From Sulfobacillus thermosulfidooxidans (GTDB lineage Bacteria > Bacillota > Sulfobacillia > Sulfobacillales > Sulfobacillaceae), in assembly GCF_001280565.1 (NCBI RefSeq), contig NZ_LGRO01000001.1:1426001-1490000 (forward strand): a stretch of DNA of 64,000 bases, given 5' to 3'. A program made the position numbers and the translations under genes. Under the pieces are notes generated by a model. That model did not search any database, was not told the origin of the DNA, and saw nothing but the letters and a program-made list of their open reading frames with translations. Positions 25,564 through 34,292 of this stretch are shown here, in pieces; within the stretch, counting starts at the first letter, position 1, and each line of letters begins with the position of its first letter.

Positions 25564-27042
25564 TCAAATAATAATGCAGATAAGTCCTCCCGAACCTTCA
25601 TTGATGATTCGCTGAAGAGTTTCCTGCAATTTTTCCTGGGCATTTTCTGGCATCTTAAACAACTTAGACTGAATGCTTTCTCGGACCAAATCATGTAAAG
25701 ATTTGCCGAATAAATTGGTTTCCCATAATTTTACGGGATCGTCTTCGAATTGCTCCATCAGATATTGGACCAATTCATCAGCCTGTCGCTCTGTCCCAAT
25801 TATTGGGGTAATCTCTGTTTCAATATCGGCCCGGATCATGTGAATAGAAGGAGCGGTCGCCTTGAGTTTGACACCAAATTGCGCTCCTCGACGAATAGGC
25901 TCTGGTTCGGCTAAATTCAATTCGGTAAGGCTGGGCGCTACCATTCCGTAACCAGTTGCCCGGACTTCATGCACCGCTTCTTCCACTTTGTCCCATTCAG
26001 CTTTAGCCACAACATATTCCCGCCACAGTTTCATAATGTCCCCATATGTGGCAACGTGGCGATCGGCCAATTCCCCGAGAACCCGGAAGAATAAATCACC
26101 TTGGACCCCCACAAAAATTTCTGCGATGCCTGTTCCCAAATCCATATGCACAAGGCGAACGTCATCCAGGTAGTCATAGCTCCTCAGGTTATTTACTGCC
26201 GGATCGACGTCTCGTAGACGGGTAATGGCTGCTTTGGCTTCATCCAGGGCCGTGTCGATTTGTTTGCGTAACCAGTGAGATGTCATTAACGCTTCCACCC
26301 AGTCCGTTAACTGGAAACTGATGTCGGTCACTGGGAATTCATAGAGAACTTGTTCGAGAATATGAACAATGTCTTCTTGTTGAAGTTCCTGGCAATTGAC
26401 AGGAATAACCGGCACATCATATTTTTCTTGGAGTTCTAAAGCAAGAGCCATCGCTTCTTCTGAAGCAGGTTGCGAAGAATTTAACAATACCACAAAAGGC
26501 TTACCCAATTCTTTGAGCTCACTAATAACACGCTCTTCTGCGTCTAAATACGCCTCGCGGGGCAAATCGCCAAAGCTACCATCCGTTGTGACAACCAGCC
26601 CAATGGTAGAGTGGTCCTGGATGACCTTGCGGGTGCCAATTTCCGCAGCTTCCTCAAACGGCATCGCTTCATCTGCCCAAGGGGTCATCACCATGCGTGC
26701 ACCGTCTTCTTCTAAATAACCCAAAGCCCCGGGCACAGCATAGCCGACGCAATCCACGAGTCGGGCTCGAAATGCAATGGCATCCGTGAGTTGTATTTCC
26801 ACCGCCTCATCGGGTATAAATTTGGGTTCTGTGGTCATAATGGTCTTTCCGGTTCCACTTTGGGGCAGCGAGTCTTGAGCCCGTTCCCGGTCATTGAGGT
26901 CTTCAATAGCTGGTAGGATCATACGTTCCATGAAACGTTTAATAAATGTTGATTTGCCGGTGCGGACCGGTCCCACGACGCCGATATACACATCGCCGCC
27001 GGTTCGTTCGGCCAAATCCTTAAACAGATCAAACTTTTCCAT
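25564..27042 (-). CDS. spoIVA: Stage IV sporulation protein A (spore coat morphogenetic ATPase)
   Basis: 492 residues, the normal size. Walker A GVVGPVRTGKST is at residues 21-32; the start MEKFDLFKDLAERTGGDVYIG and the very C-terminal hydrophobic GLICIII are family signatures. SpoIVA polymerises on the outer forespore membrane using ATP and anchors the coat; the C-terminal end contacts SpoVM and the membrane. Its presence is one of the surest markers of an endospore former. It is transcribed alone (terminator downstream, 142-bp gap upstream). A SigE promoter is expected in 27043-27184, but I could not identify one with confidence. Confidence 0.97.
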   Translation of the reverse strand: MEKFDLFKDLAERTGGDVYIGVVGPVRTGKSTFIKRFMERMILPAIEDLNDRERAQDSLPQSGTGKTIMTTEPKFIPDEAVEIQLTDAIAFRARLVDCVGYAVPGALGYLEEDGARMVMTPWADEAMPFEEAAEIGTRKVIQDHSTIGLVVTTDGSFGDLPREAYLDAEERVISELKELGKPFVVLLNSSQPASEEAMALALELQEKYDVPVIPVNCQELQQEDIVHILEQVLYEFPVTDISFQLTDWVEALMTSHWLRKQIDTALDEAKAAITRLRDVDPAVNNLRSYDYLDDVRLVHMDLGTGIAEIFVGVQGDLFFRVLGELADRHVATYGDIMKLWREYVVAKAEWDKVEEAVHEVRATGYGMVAPSLTELNLAEPEPIRRGAQFGVKLKATAPSIHMIRADIETEITPIIGTERQADELVQYLMEQFEDDPVKLWETNLFGKSLHDLVRESIQSKLFKMPENAQEKLQETLQRIINEGSGGLICIII

Positions 27043-27184
27043 CCTTGTGGTTCCCTCCCTTTAGGTCTCCATGTGGGTTGGCGCCGGTCCCCGCCTGTCC
27101 CGGGATCACCCTAATGATGACAGTAGCAAGATATGAGAGAACCACCGGATTCATGCTCATGCTGGTAAAAAATCTCATAGAAAT

Positions 27185-28186
27185 CTAAAAATCAGATTCC
27201 TGTACCCGTTCCCGGCTCATTAAGTCCTGCACGGCTTGGCGCACAGGTTTACCATTAAAAATCTCCACCACCTCTGAGGTAATCGGCAAGGGCAAACGAA
27301 ATTCATCGCCGAGTCGTTTGGCTACATAGGCAGTCGGCACACCTTCAACAACCATGGAGGTACTCGCGATAATTTCGTTCAGGGGCCGGCCTTTGGCCAG
27401 TTCCTGCCCTAACCACCGATTACGCGATTTAGGGGAACTCGCTGTAGCGACAACATCTCCTAGTCCCGATAAGCCCGCTAACGTACTCCATTTTGCTCCG
27501 AGTTCTACGGCCAACCGTCCCATTTCATGAAGACCTCGTGTCATTATTGCCGCCTCGGCATTGGCACCGAGTCCCGATGCATTGGCAATTCCCACGGCAA
27601 TGGCTAAAACGTTTTTCAGTGCTCCACCTAACTCCACTCCCACAATATCCGGTTGGCCATACAAACGTAAATTCGCATGACCCAAAAGTGGCGCCATAGC
27701 CTCAAACAAGGTCGCACTGCCAGCAATGACACTTGCAGCGGGTTGACCCAAACTAATCTCATAGGCCAGATTCGGCCCGCTTAATGCTCCAAGCTGTGCA
27801 TTAACACCTGGCCAACAATCTTGCAGCACTTGTGTCATCCGCAAAGCGGTATGTTCTTCAAGCCCCTTAGCGGCTGACAGCACATGATGCGCATCAGTAA
27901 CGAATGGCCGCAACTGTATTGCCAAGGCACGCATGTGTTGGCTAGGAACAACCATCAGCCAATTATGGGAATATGTTGCCGCCTCGCCCAGATCATGCGT
28001 AAATATCACATCGGGTGGAAGTTTAAGATGTGTAAGATACTGAGGATGGCCATGTGTGCGCTTTAAAATATCACATAATTCTTGGCGTCTCACATACATA
28101 GTCACTTCGGTACCGGAGCGCGCTGCAATATCTGCCAATGTGAGGGCCCAATTTCCCGACCCAAAAATTGTCAGACGCGGTGTCAT
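27185..28186 (-). CDS. gpsA: Glycerol-3-phosphate dehydrogenase [NAD(P)+]
   Basis: 333 residues. The dinucleotide-binding motif FGSGNWALTLADIAARSG is at the N-terminus; VVPSQHMR, LSGPNLAYEI and the catalytic-helix region GVELGGALKNVLAIAVGIA follow, with GLSGLGDVVATASSPKSRN later. The enzyme makes sn-glycerol-3-phosphate from dihydroxyacetone phosphate for membrane lipids. Its start overlaps the der stop by 4 nt (ATGA), the same der-gpsA order as in Bacillus, with spoIVA downstream as there too. Confidence 0.97.
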   Translation of the reverse strand: MTPRLTIFGSGNWALTLADIAARSGTEVTMYVRRQELCDILKRTHGHPQYLTHLKLPPDVIFTHDLGEAATYSHNWLMVVPSQHMRALAIQLRPFVTDAHHVLSAAKGLEEHTALRMTQVLQDCWPGVNAQLGALSGPNLAYEISLGQPAASVIAGSATLFEAMAPLLGHANLRLYGQPDIVGVELGGALKNVLAIAVGIANASGLGANAEAAIMTRGLHEMGRLAVELGAKWSTLAGLSGLGDVVATASSPKSRNRWLGQELAKGRPLNEIIASTSMVVEGVPTAYVAKRLGDEFRLPLPITSEVVEIFNGKPVRQAVQDLMSRERVQESDF

Positions 28187-29499
28187 TGTTCAAACTCCCT
28201 TCTCGAACGGGGACGAAACGAGAGTTGAATAGGCGAACCGCGAAATCCCCATTTTTCTCTTAAACGGTTCTCCAGATAACGTTCATAACTAAAGTGAACC
28301 AATTCCGGATCATTAACAAAGAGAACAAAGTGCGGCGGCTTTGTCGACACTTGCGTTGCGTAATAGATTTTCAGACTCCGCCCCTTATCCGTTGGTGGCG
28401 GATTCAAATGCACCGCTTCTTGAATCAATTGATTGAGCTGGTGGGTGGTAATCCGCGCCGTAAAGCTTTGATATGCCTCGGTTATCGCAGGCCAAATCAT
28501 ATCTAAATGCCATTGGGTCACAACCGAAATGGGAATTATTGTCGCATAGTCTAAAAATTTGAGATCCTCACGGGCTTTGGTTTGGATAGGAACCGTGCTG
28601 CCTTTAACTAAATCGGATTTGTTGAGCAACACCACGCAGCCCTTGCGTGCCTTATGAATTTGGCCGGCAATGCGCTGATCCTGTGCAGTTAATTGGTCAT
28701 TGGCGGCCAATAATAACAAAACAATGTCTGCATTGCGAATCGCATCTAACGTGCGTTGCACCGTTTTTTCTTCTAATTCATCAGATATCTTATTGGGTCG
28801 TCGCAACCCTGCTGTATCAAGAATGATGTAACGCTGCCCATCAATATCTAAGACACTATCCACAACATCCCGTGTAGTCCCGGCAATCGGGGTCACTAAT
28901 GTCCGTTCCTCGCCGGTTAGCGTATTAAGAAGCGATGACTTGCCGACGTTGGGACGTCCCGCTAAAGCAATGCGAATTTCGTCGCCAGATGGTTCCTCTT
29001 CCGTGCCTGCCTGAGGGGGGAGACTGTCAACAATCCGGTCAAGTAAATCGCCTATTCCTTCTCCGTGCACCGCGGAAACCAACACGGGATCACCCAGTCC
29101 AAATTCATAAAATTCAATCCCGGTCACTTTGGGACTCTCAGCCTTATTGACAGCCAAAATCACCGGTTTGCGCGTCCTCCTCAGAATTTCTAGGACATCA
29201 AAATCTCCACCCGTAGGTCCCGCTTGACCATCTACAACAAACACGATTACGTCTGCGTCATTCAGAGCAATCTCGGTTTGGGCACGAGTCATCGACAATA
29301 AATCATCGTCATCACTAATCCATATGCCCCCCGTATCCACTAACGTAAACGTCCGACCGTTCCAGTCCGTATCCTCATAAAGACGATCACGCGTTACACC
29401 AGGCGTATCTTCAACAATCGCACGCCGGGTTTCAGTGATACGATTGAACAAAGCCGATTTACCCACGTTGGGTCTTCCGACCAAAGCTACCAATGCCAA
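28183..29499 (-). CDS. der: Ribosome-assembly GTPase Der (EngA)
   Basis: 438 residues from a TTG at 29499, with GGAGG 7 nt upstream, giving the usual N-terminus (M)ALVALVGRPNVGKS; the frame is open to another TTG at 29550, but that would add an odd hydrophobic stretch. Two G domains are visible: GRPNVGKS/DTPG/NKAE and GRPNVGKS/DTAG/NKSD, followed by the KH-like C-terminal domain (LFVNDPELVHFSYERYLENRLR). Der is essential for 50S subunit maturation. It is translationally coupled to gpsA. Confidence 0.96.
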   Translation of the reverse strand: MALVALVGRPNVGKSALFNRITETRRAIVEDTPGVTRDRLYEDTDWNGRTFTLVDTGGIWISDDDDLLSMTRAQTEIALNDADVIVFVVDGQAGPTGGDFDVLEILRRTRKPVILAVNKAESPKVTGIEFYEFGLGDPVLVSAVHGEGIGDLLDRIVDSLPPQAGTEEEPSGDEIRIALAGRPNVGKSSLLNTLTGEERTLVTPIAGTTRDVVDSVLDIDGQRYIILDTAGLRRPNKISDELEEKTVQRTLDAIRNADIVLLLLAANDQLTAQDQRIAGQIHKARKGCVVLLNKSDLVKGSTVPIQTKAREDLKFLDYATIIPISVVTQWHLDMIWPAITEAYQSFTARITTHQLNQLIQEAVHLNPPPTDKGRSLKIYYATQVSTKPPHFVLFVNDPELVHFSYERYLENRLREKWGFRGSPIQLSFRPRSRREFEQ

Positions 29500-29559
29500 C
29501 CCAATCCCTCCAATGATTACGATTATCCCAGGGTCTTGGGACTCTGGCAAGACAAAGTC

Positions 29560-30153
29560 TTATGAATTCGACATCTCGGCATGGCGCTTTGTGTAAATCC
29601 AGTTCATAATCCATGACATATGCCACGCAATAAGGGTCGAACTCAACAAAAACGCCATGTCGCGTATCGTGCCAAAATGCATACGTCCCGCGAGAAATGT
29701 GAGGATGATACCAGATTGTACCGCGGCCATACCGGCTGATAACGCCGAGAACAAAGGATCGGAAATGATAGACCCCATGAACACACCCGTAATGACACTT
29801 TCCCACAGGGCCCAATTCACCACATCTGCATGATGAGGATTCACGGGACCAAAGCCTCGAACAACCGTAAGCATGACAGCAACCATAAAGGTCTCCCACC
29901 ATAATCGTGGACGGGCTCTTAATAAAAATACGCTGCTCATGAAGGTTTCCCAGATTATGTTCCCGACATTAACCGAGCGAGAAGGATAAAATATTGCGCT
30001 AATGATTGCTATGACACTCGTCATCAGCATAACCAGACCGATTGGGGTCACACGCATTTGGTGCCTAGAGAAAATTTCACGTCCGAATCCTGTAATCATT
30101 AAGATGGATCCCGCGATCCAAAAAGTAAAAGTGGTTAAAATGAACATCGCCAC
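29560..30153 (-). CDS. Multi-pass membrane protein of unknown function (YphA-like position)
   Basis: 197 residues with about six hydrophobic helices (roughly residues 3-20, 36-56, 66-88, 105-125, 131-153 and 160-182). I recognise no catalytic or transport motif. Bacillus carries unassigned membrane genes of the same size beside der-gpsA-spoIVA (the yph cluster), so this may be the positional equivalent. It is 60 bp upstream of der on the same strand and divergent from bioY. Confidence 0.65.
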   Translation of the reverse strand: MAMFILTTFTFWIAGSILMITGFGREIFSRHQMRVTPIGLVMLMTSVIAIISAIFYPSRSVNVGNIIWETFMSSVFLLRARPRLWWETFMVAVMLTVVRGFGPVNPHHADVVNWALWESVITGVFMGSIISDPLFSALSAGMAAVQSGIILTFLAGRMHFGTIRDMAFLLSSTLIAWHMSWIMNWIYTKRHAEMSNS

Positions 30154-30247
30154 CGCCTTATCCCCAACAATGTGCCGCCATTGATATTAAGACATCCATT
30201 ATTGTCCCGCGCCAGTGTCTTTCCATGCATTTAGGCGTTGTGATAAA

Positions 30248-30274
30248 ATGACGCAGCTTATAGGACAGCGTCAT
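30248..30274. repeat. Inverted repeat in the bioY promoter region
   Basis: ATGACGC (30248-30254) and GCGTCAT (30268-30274) flank CTTATAGG, a possible -10. The position suits an operator for bioY. It does not look like the Bacillus BirA operator. Confidence 0.4.
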
Positions 30275-30312
30275 GGGTGTCGCAATTTTATCGTGTTTTC
30301 AGGAGGAATAAT

Positions 30313-30876
30313 ATGCCTTATTACATGCGGTTTTTGGTTTTGGCTTCCTTTATCACCGCCATTACAGCAGTGGGGGCTGTGACATCTTTTACCTTACCTT
30401 TTTTAACCGTCGTACCGTTTAGCTTGCAGGTATTGGGTGTCTATCTGGCGGGAGGCTTATTACCTCCCAAGTGGGCGTTTCTCAGCATGATGACCTATCT
30501 GATCTTAGGCGCCCTTGGGCTTCCTGTATTCGCCGAAGGAGGTCATGGTGTGGCCATTCTTGTGGGACCGTTTGGAGGCTACCTTTGGGCATTCCCGATA
30601 GCTGCATGGGCAATGGCTACATTGACGGGATCGACCACGCGCAAGAGCCGACTCATCGCCGGTCTAGCCGTTAATCTTATCATCATCTATCTGGGAGGCA
30701 TGATAGGGCTCATTTTAACAACCCAAGCGACAGTGTCCCACGCATTTCTTGAAGGCGTGGTACCCTTTATCGGATGGGATGCCCTCAAAGCGGTCATTGC
30801 ATTTCCGATTATTCGAAAAGCACGAGCGTTTACGATCGCCCGTTGGGGCGAAAATAGTTACCAACAAGCCGGCTAA
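30313..30876 (+). CDS. bioY: Biotin transporter BioY (ECF S component)
   Basis: 187 residues from the ATG at 30313 with AGGAGG 6 nt upstream (an in-frame start at 30277 has none). Six membrane helices. BioY signatures are VPFSLQVLGVYLAGGLLPPKWAFLSM in the first third, LGALGLPVFAEGGHG, and GPFGGYLWAFP; the final GWDALKAVIAFPI is also conserved. It binds biotin and works with the shared energising module EcfAA'T, which is not in this window, or alone at low rate. It is a single gene ending in a strong hairpin. Confidence 0.95.
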   Translation: MPYYMRFLVLASFITAITAVGAVTSFTLPFLTVVPFSLQVLGVYLAGGLLPPKWAFLSMMTYLILGALGLPVFAEGGHGVAILVGPFGGYLWAFPIAAWAMATLTGSTTRKSRLIAGLAVNLIIIYLGGMIGLILTTQATVSHAFLEGVVPFIGWDALKAVIAFPIIRKARAFTIARWGENSYQQAG

Positions 30877-30908
30877 TCACGAAGAACATTAGCTTGAGAA
30901 CACAAATG

Positions 30909-30943
30909 CGCTAACCCCCGAGGTCCATCCTCGGGGGTTAGCG
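30909..30943. terminator. Shared hairpin terminator between bioY and rpsA
   Basis: CGCTAACCCCCGAGG (30909-30923) pairs with CCTCGGGGGTTAGCG (30929-30943), loop TCCAT. It lies between the convergent bioY and rpsA stops. The U-tracts are poor on both sides. Confidence 0.65.
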
Positions 30944-30977
30944 TGTACTTGCTATTAGGAGTGTCTTTCCTAACTCT

Positions 30978-32219
30978 TTACGGCTCTTTTTCATCATCCC
31001 AGTTCCCTGCGTGATACGCATTTAAATGCTCACCGATAGTTGTCGAACCGCCATCCTCTTCAATGTGGTCATGGGATGATAACGCACCATTGGCGATATC
31101 TTCGTCGGCTTGCCGTTTAGACAGCGAAATGCGTTTATTGGCTGCGTCCACGGAAAGGACTTTCACCCAAATCTTATCTCCTACAGCCACCACATCTGAG
31201 GGTTGATGAATCCGTTCCGGGGCAAGCTGTGAAATGTGTACCAGTCCATCGACACCTGGTTCTAATTCGACAAACGCTCCAAATCCCGCCAGTCGAACGA
31301 CAACCCCTTGATATAATTGCCCAACACGGTATTTTTCTTCGACACCCTCCCACGGGTTCGGCAATACCTGTCGAAGGCCTAATGAGATCTTATTTTTCTC
31401 CGGATCCAGTCGCAAAACTTTCACGTCAATTTCTTGGCCCACTTCTAAGACTTCGGACGGGTGGTTAATACGTCCCCACGACATTTCGCTGATGTGTAAT
31501 AGACCATCCACCCCTCCTAAGTCAATGAAGGCACCAAAGTCGGTTAAACTCTTTACAACTCCATGGCGTACTTGACCTTCTTGGATAGTTTGCCAGAGCT
31601 GTTCTTTTTTCGCATTTTCCTCGATTTCCATCGCGATTTTGCGAGATAAAATCGCACGCCGTTTGTTGCGATCTAATTCAACAACTTTGAGCGGCACCAC
31701 TTGTCCTAAATATGGTGTCATGTCACTGACATAGCCCCGGGCGATGTGAGAGGCTGGAATAAACCCACGCAGACCCACATCGACCACTAATCCACCCTTG
31801 ACAATTTCTACGACGGGAGCGTGTAAAATTTGGCCCGATTCTTGAGCCTCTTCAAGTTTTTTCCAGGCATCTTGTTCGTCGGCCCGTTTTTTCGAGAGTT
31901 TCAAAACGCCCTCTTCGCCTTCATAACCTAATACATAGACCGATATGACGTCTCCCAGCTTCACCACATCTTCGGGGCGCTCAATACGGCGGTGACTTAA
32001 ATCCTGCAAATGGATGATTCCTTCGGATTTTGCCCCCACGTCAACGAGCACGCCATCATTGGAAATATGGACAACTTTTCCTTCCACTATGTCCCCCGGA
32101 TGGACATCCTCCATGGGCGCATAAGCGAGAGAATCTTCCATATTCATGATGTCTTCATGCTCTTGATTTTTAGCTTGCTCCGTGGTGTCCTCTGGCATTG
32201 TGTGTTCCCGTTCATCCAT
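30978..32219 (-). CDS. rpsA: 30S ribosomal protein S1 homologue (four S1 domains)
   Basis: 413 residues from the ATG at 32219 (AGGGGG ~9 nt upstream; an ATG at 32240 overlaps the ribosome site). Four S1 RNA-binding repeats start near GDIVEGKVV, GQILHAPVV, GQVRHGVVK and GQLYQGVVV; repeats 3 and 4 carry the canonical FGAF(I/V)(D/E)L..GVDGL(L/V)HIS. An acidic N-terminal tail and a Gly/Ser/His-rich end flank them. Four-repeat S1 proteins are usual in Firmicutes. The genes cmk-plsC-rpsA follow each other in this order, as in many clostridia-like genomes. Confidence 0.95.
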   Translation of the reverse strand: MDEREHTMPEDTTEQAKNQEHEDIMNMEDSLAYAPMEDVHPGDIVEGKVVHISNDGVLVDVGAKSEGIIHLQDLSHRRIERPEDVVKLGDVISVYVLGYEGEEGVLKLSKKRADEQDAWKKLEEAQESGQILHAPVVEIVKGGLVVDVGLRGFIPASHIARGYVSDMTPYLGQVVPLKVVELDRNKRRAILSRKIAMEIEENAKKEQLWQTIQEGQVRHGVVKSLTDFGAFIDLGGVDGLLHISEMSWGRINHPSEVLEVGQEIDVKVLRLDPEKNKISLGLRQVLPNPWEGVEEKYRVGQLYQGVVVRLAGFGAFVELEPGVDGLVHISQLAPERIHQPSDVVAVGDKIWVKVLSVDAANKRISLSKRQADEDIANGALSSHDHIEEDGGSTTIGEHLNAYHAGNWDDEKEP

Positions 32220-32328
32220 GATCGCCGGCCCCCTTGTCATTGCGCCTGTATGAAACGTGTTTCACATACTACTCCTTTACATATTACACCGGAAGTTGGC
32301 ATCAATCCAAGAATTTTCATATGACCCG

Positions 32329-32931
32329 TCATCGCTTAATACGTTTTTTCCGCGAAAAATGTTCGATCTGATTACCCGGAATTTGCTCGGCAATCTTGCG
32401 CATAATCAATTTCTGCGCTTCGTGCCTTTCCATGTCACGGGGAATCGTGAACACTTCCCCAATGGAATATCGGATCGTTTTGCGAAAACCATATTGCCCA
32501 CTGATCCCAATGGGAATGCAAGGGGCTCCCGTCTTTTGTGCTAAATACACAGCACCCGCCCGGGCTTCTTGCAAAGCACCAGTTTCAGAGCGGTGACCTT
32601 CAGGAAAAATCATTAAAGCCTTTTCCTGTTCTAAAATGCGTAAAGATGTGCGAATAGCTTGTCGGTCTGGATGACCGCGGCGCACTGGAAAGGCGTGAAG
32701 ATGTTGGATAAGCCACCCAAAAATCGGATATCGGAATAATTCCACTTTTGCCATAAAATACACGGGTCTCGGCATCAAAATAGCCGCCATAGGCGGATCT
32801 AATAATGTAATGTGATTGACTAAAATCAGTAATGGTCCTTTTCGCGGTACGTTTTCCACGCCTTTAACCTCAATACGAAAGTATAATGAAAAGGCCCAAC
32901 GTACCATCCAATATAAGACCCAATAAAACAT
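32329..32931 (-). CDS. plsC: 1-acyl-sn-glycerol-3-phosphate acyltransferase
   Basis: 200 residues. The acyltransferase motif HxxxxD is NHITLLDPP near residues 38-46, and the second motif is FPEGHRSETGAL. An N-terminal hydrophobic helix anchors it to the membrane. It adds the second acyl chain to make phosphatidic acid. The start codon overlaps the last base of the cmk stop, so the pair is co-translated; rpsA follows 109 bp later. Confidence 0.94.
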   Translation of the reverse strand: MFYWVLYWMVRWAFSLYFRIEVKGVENVPRKGPLLILVNHITLLDPPMAAILMPRPVYFMAKVELFRYPIFGWLIQHLHAFPVRRGHPDRQAIRTSLRILEQEKALMIFPEGHRSETGALQEARAGAVYLAQKTGAPCIPIGISGQYGFRKTIRYSIGEVFTIPRDMERHEAQKLIMRKIAEQIPGNQIEHFSRKKRIKR

Positions 32932-33617
32932 TACGAGACGCGTTGCCGATAATACTCCAACATCATATCGACAACACGATCCACCTCCATATCGGTGGTG
33001 TCAATCAAAATGGCATCCTCCGCTTGACGCAAGGGGCCTACTTCGCGGGCAGCATCCAGGGTATCCCGGTGACGAATTTCTTCCCCTAATGTCTCTAAAT
33101 TTGGATGAAAACCTAAAGCCACCAAATCATTTAACCGACGCCGAGCTCGGGCTTCCAATGATGCCGTCAAATAAAATTTCAAGTCCGCATCCGGCAACAC
33201 GTATGTACCAATGTCGCGTCCATCCATCACCACGCGTCCTTCACGCGCCATGGCCCGCTGCCTTCGAACCATTTCTTCACGAACCAGCGGAAATCCCGCG
33301 ACCAGCGAAACACTCGCATTGACTTCCGGAGTACGCAATAGAGTCGTCACGTCTTCCCCATCTAACCAGACTGATGGCTGTCCTTGCCCATTTCCTATTA
33401 AATCAATGGTGGTCGATTTCAATAATTCGGCCAACTGCGATTCATCACGTAAATCAATACCATGTTGCAATGCCTTCAGTGCTAAGGCCCGGTACATTGC
33501 TCCAGAATCAAGATACAAGAAGCCCAATCGCTCCGCCATTTTTCGGGCCACGGTGCTTTTACCCGCACCGGCAGGCCCGTCAACTGTCACGACTGGGCCT
33601 CGTCCCAAAGCCTTCAT
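32931..33617 (-). CDS. cmk: Cytidylate kinase
   Basis: 228 residues. P-loop GPAGAGKSTVARKMAERLGFLYLDSGAMYRA at the N-terminus, then the CMP-binding insert and MDGRDIGTYVLPDADLKFYLTAS, all standard for bacterial Cmk. It phosphorylates CMP and dCMP. TAATG overlap links its start to the aroH stop, and its own stop overlaps plsC by one base. Confidence 0.97.
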   Translation of the reverse strand: MKALGRGPVVTVDGPAGAGKSTVARKMAERLGFLYLDSGAMYRALALKALQHGIDLRDESQLAELLKSTTIDLIGNGQGQPSVWLDGEDVTTLLRTPEVNASVSLVAGFPLVREEMVRRQRAMAREGRVVMDGRDIGTYVLPDADLKFYLTASLEARARRRLNDLVALGFHPNLETLGEEIRHRDTLDAAREVGPLRQAEDAILIDTTDMEVDRVVDMMLEYYRQRVS

Positions 33618-33997
33618 TATCCCTGTGACTCCTCACGACTCTTTACGAGATCTTCGCGTAATACCACAGCACCATACTGATAGATGTGGCGGATTTCTTC
33701 TTGCGATTTTTGCGTCTCGGCTTGCATCAAAATGCGTACCGTCATAGGCAATCCATGAGGGACATCCAATTCTCGCATACAGATAACCGGCACATATTGC
33801 CATCCAATTTGTCGTGCCGCTTCTGCTGGAAAGGTCGCATGGAGATCAGGAGTCATGGTAAAACAAATACTGCTCATATCTTCCGGGCGTATATCGTTCG
33901 CGCGAGCCATCTCCAACAAAAGTTCCTGAGTACGTTCTAAAATGTGATGTGCCTCATCACGATCGACCTGTGTCGCTCCTCGTATTCCCCGAATCAA
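33617..33997 (-). CDS. aroH: Chorismate mutase, AroH class
   Basis: 126 residues if translation starts at the TTG at 33997 (AAAGGA ~10 nt upstream), giving the family N-terminus (M)IRGIRGATQV; the frame extends to a GTG at 34030. AroH-type features: the N-terminal RGIRGAT, a helix with ERTQELLLEM, FTMTPDLHATFPAEAARQIGW and VPVICMRELDVPHGLPMTVRI. It converts chorismate to prephenate for Phe/Tyr synthesis. No other aromatic gene is adjacent; pairing with cmk by stop-start overlap suggests co-expression only. Confidence 0.93.
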   Translation of the reverse strand: MIRGIRGATQVDRDEAHHILERTQELLLEMARANDIRPEDMSSICFTMTPDLHATFPAEAARQIGWQYVPVICMRELDVPHGLPMTVRILMQAETQKSQEEIRHIYQYGAVVLREDLVKSREESQG

Positions 33998-34080
33998 TCC
34001 GTCAACATCCTTTCTATCCTTGATATCCACATGCTATTACGCCTGATCACAACATGATTTCGAGATTTTTGCAAGTGATT

Positions 34081-34236
34081 TTATGATTTCTGGCCTTCCT
34101 TAGCCTCCAATTGAATCTTTTGTTGACAGGTACGACAGATGTAAGGATGTTCAGGACTATACTTTAATAGCTCGTATTCTTTAGTCCAAGCGGCCACATC
34201 GCTTACTGTACCACAAATTTGGCAACGTACTTGCAT
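34081..34236 (-). CDS. Small zinc-ribbon protein (YlaI/DUF2197-like), 51 aa
   Basis: I found this by translating the spacer. ATG at 34236 follows AGGAGG by 7 nt (a second ATG is at 34239). The protein has two Cys pairs, VRCQICG near residues 3-9 and YICRTCQ near 32-38, an arrangement for one structural zinc. It resembles the small DUF2197/YlaI proteins of Bacillus, whose role is unknown. It lies 83 bp upstream of aroH on the same strand and is divergent from the SWIM-protein gene with only 56 bp between starts. Confidence 0.75.
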   Translation of the reverse strand: MQVRCQICGTVSDVAAWTKEYELLKYSPEHPYICRTCQQKIQLEAKEGQKS

Positions 34237-34292
34237 CATTATCCCTCCTAGCTCATGATGTGACTGAGAAAACCTTTAAAAAGGGGGCCATC

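Noticed and set aside
25482-25698. ORFs on both strands around the spoIVA 3' end
   Set aside because: They overlap spoIVA and its terminator, with no ribosome site; shadows.
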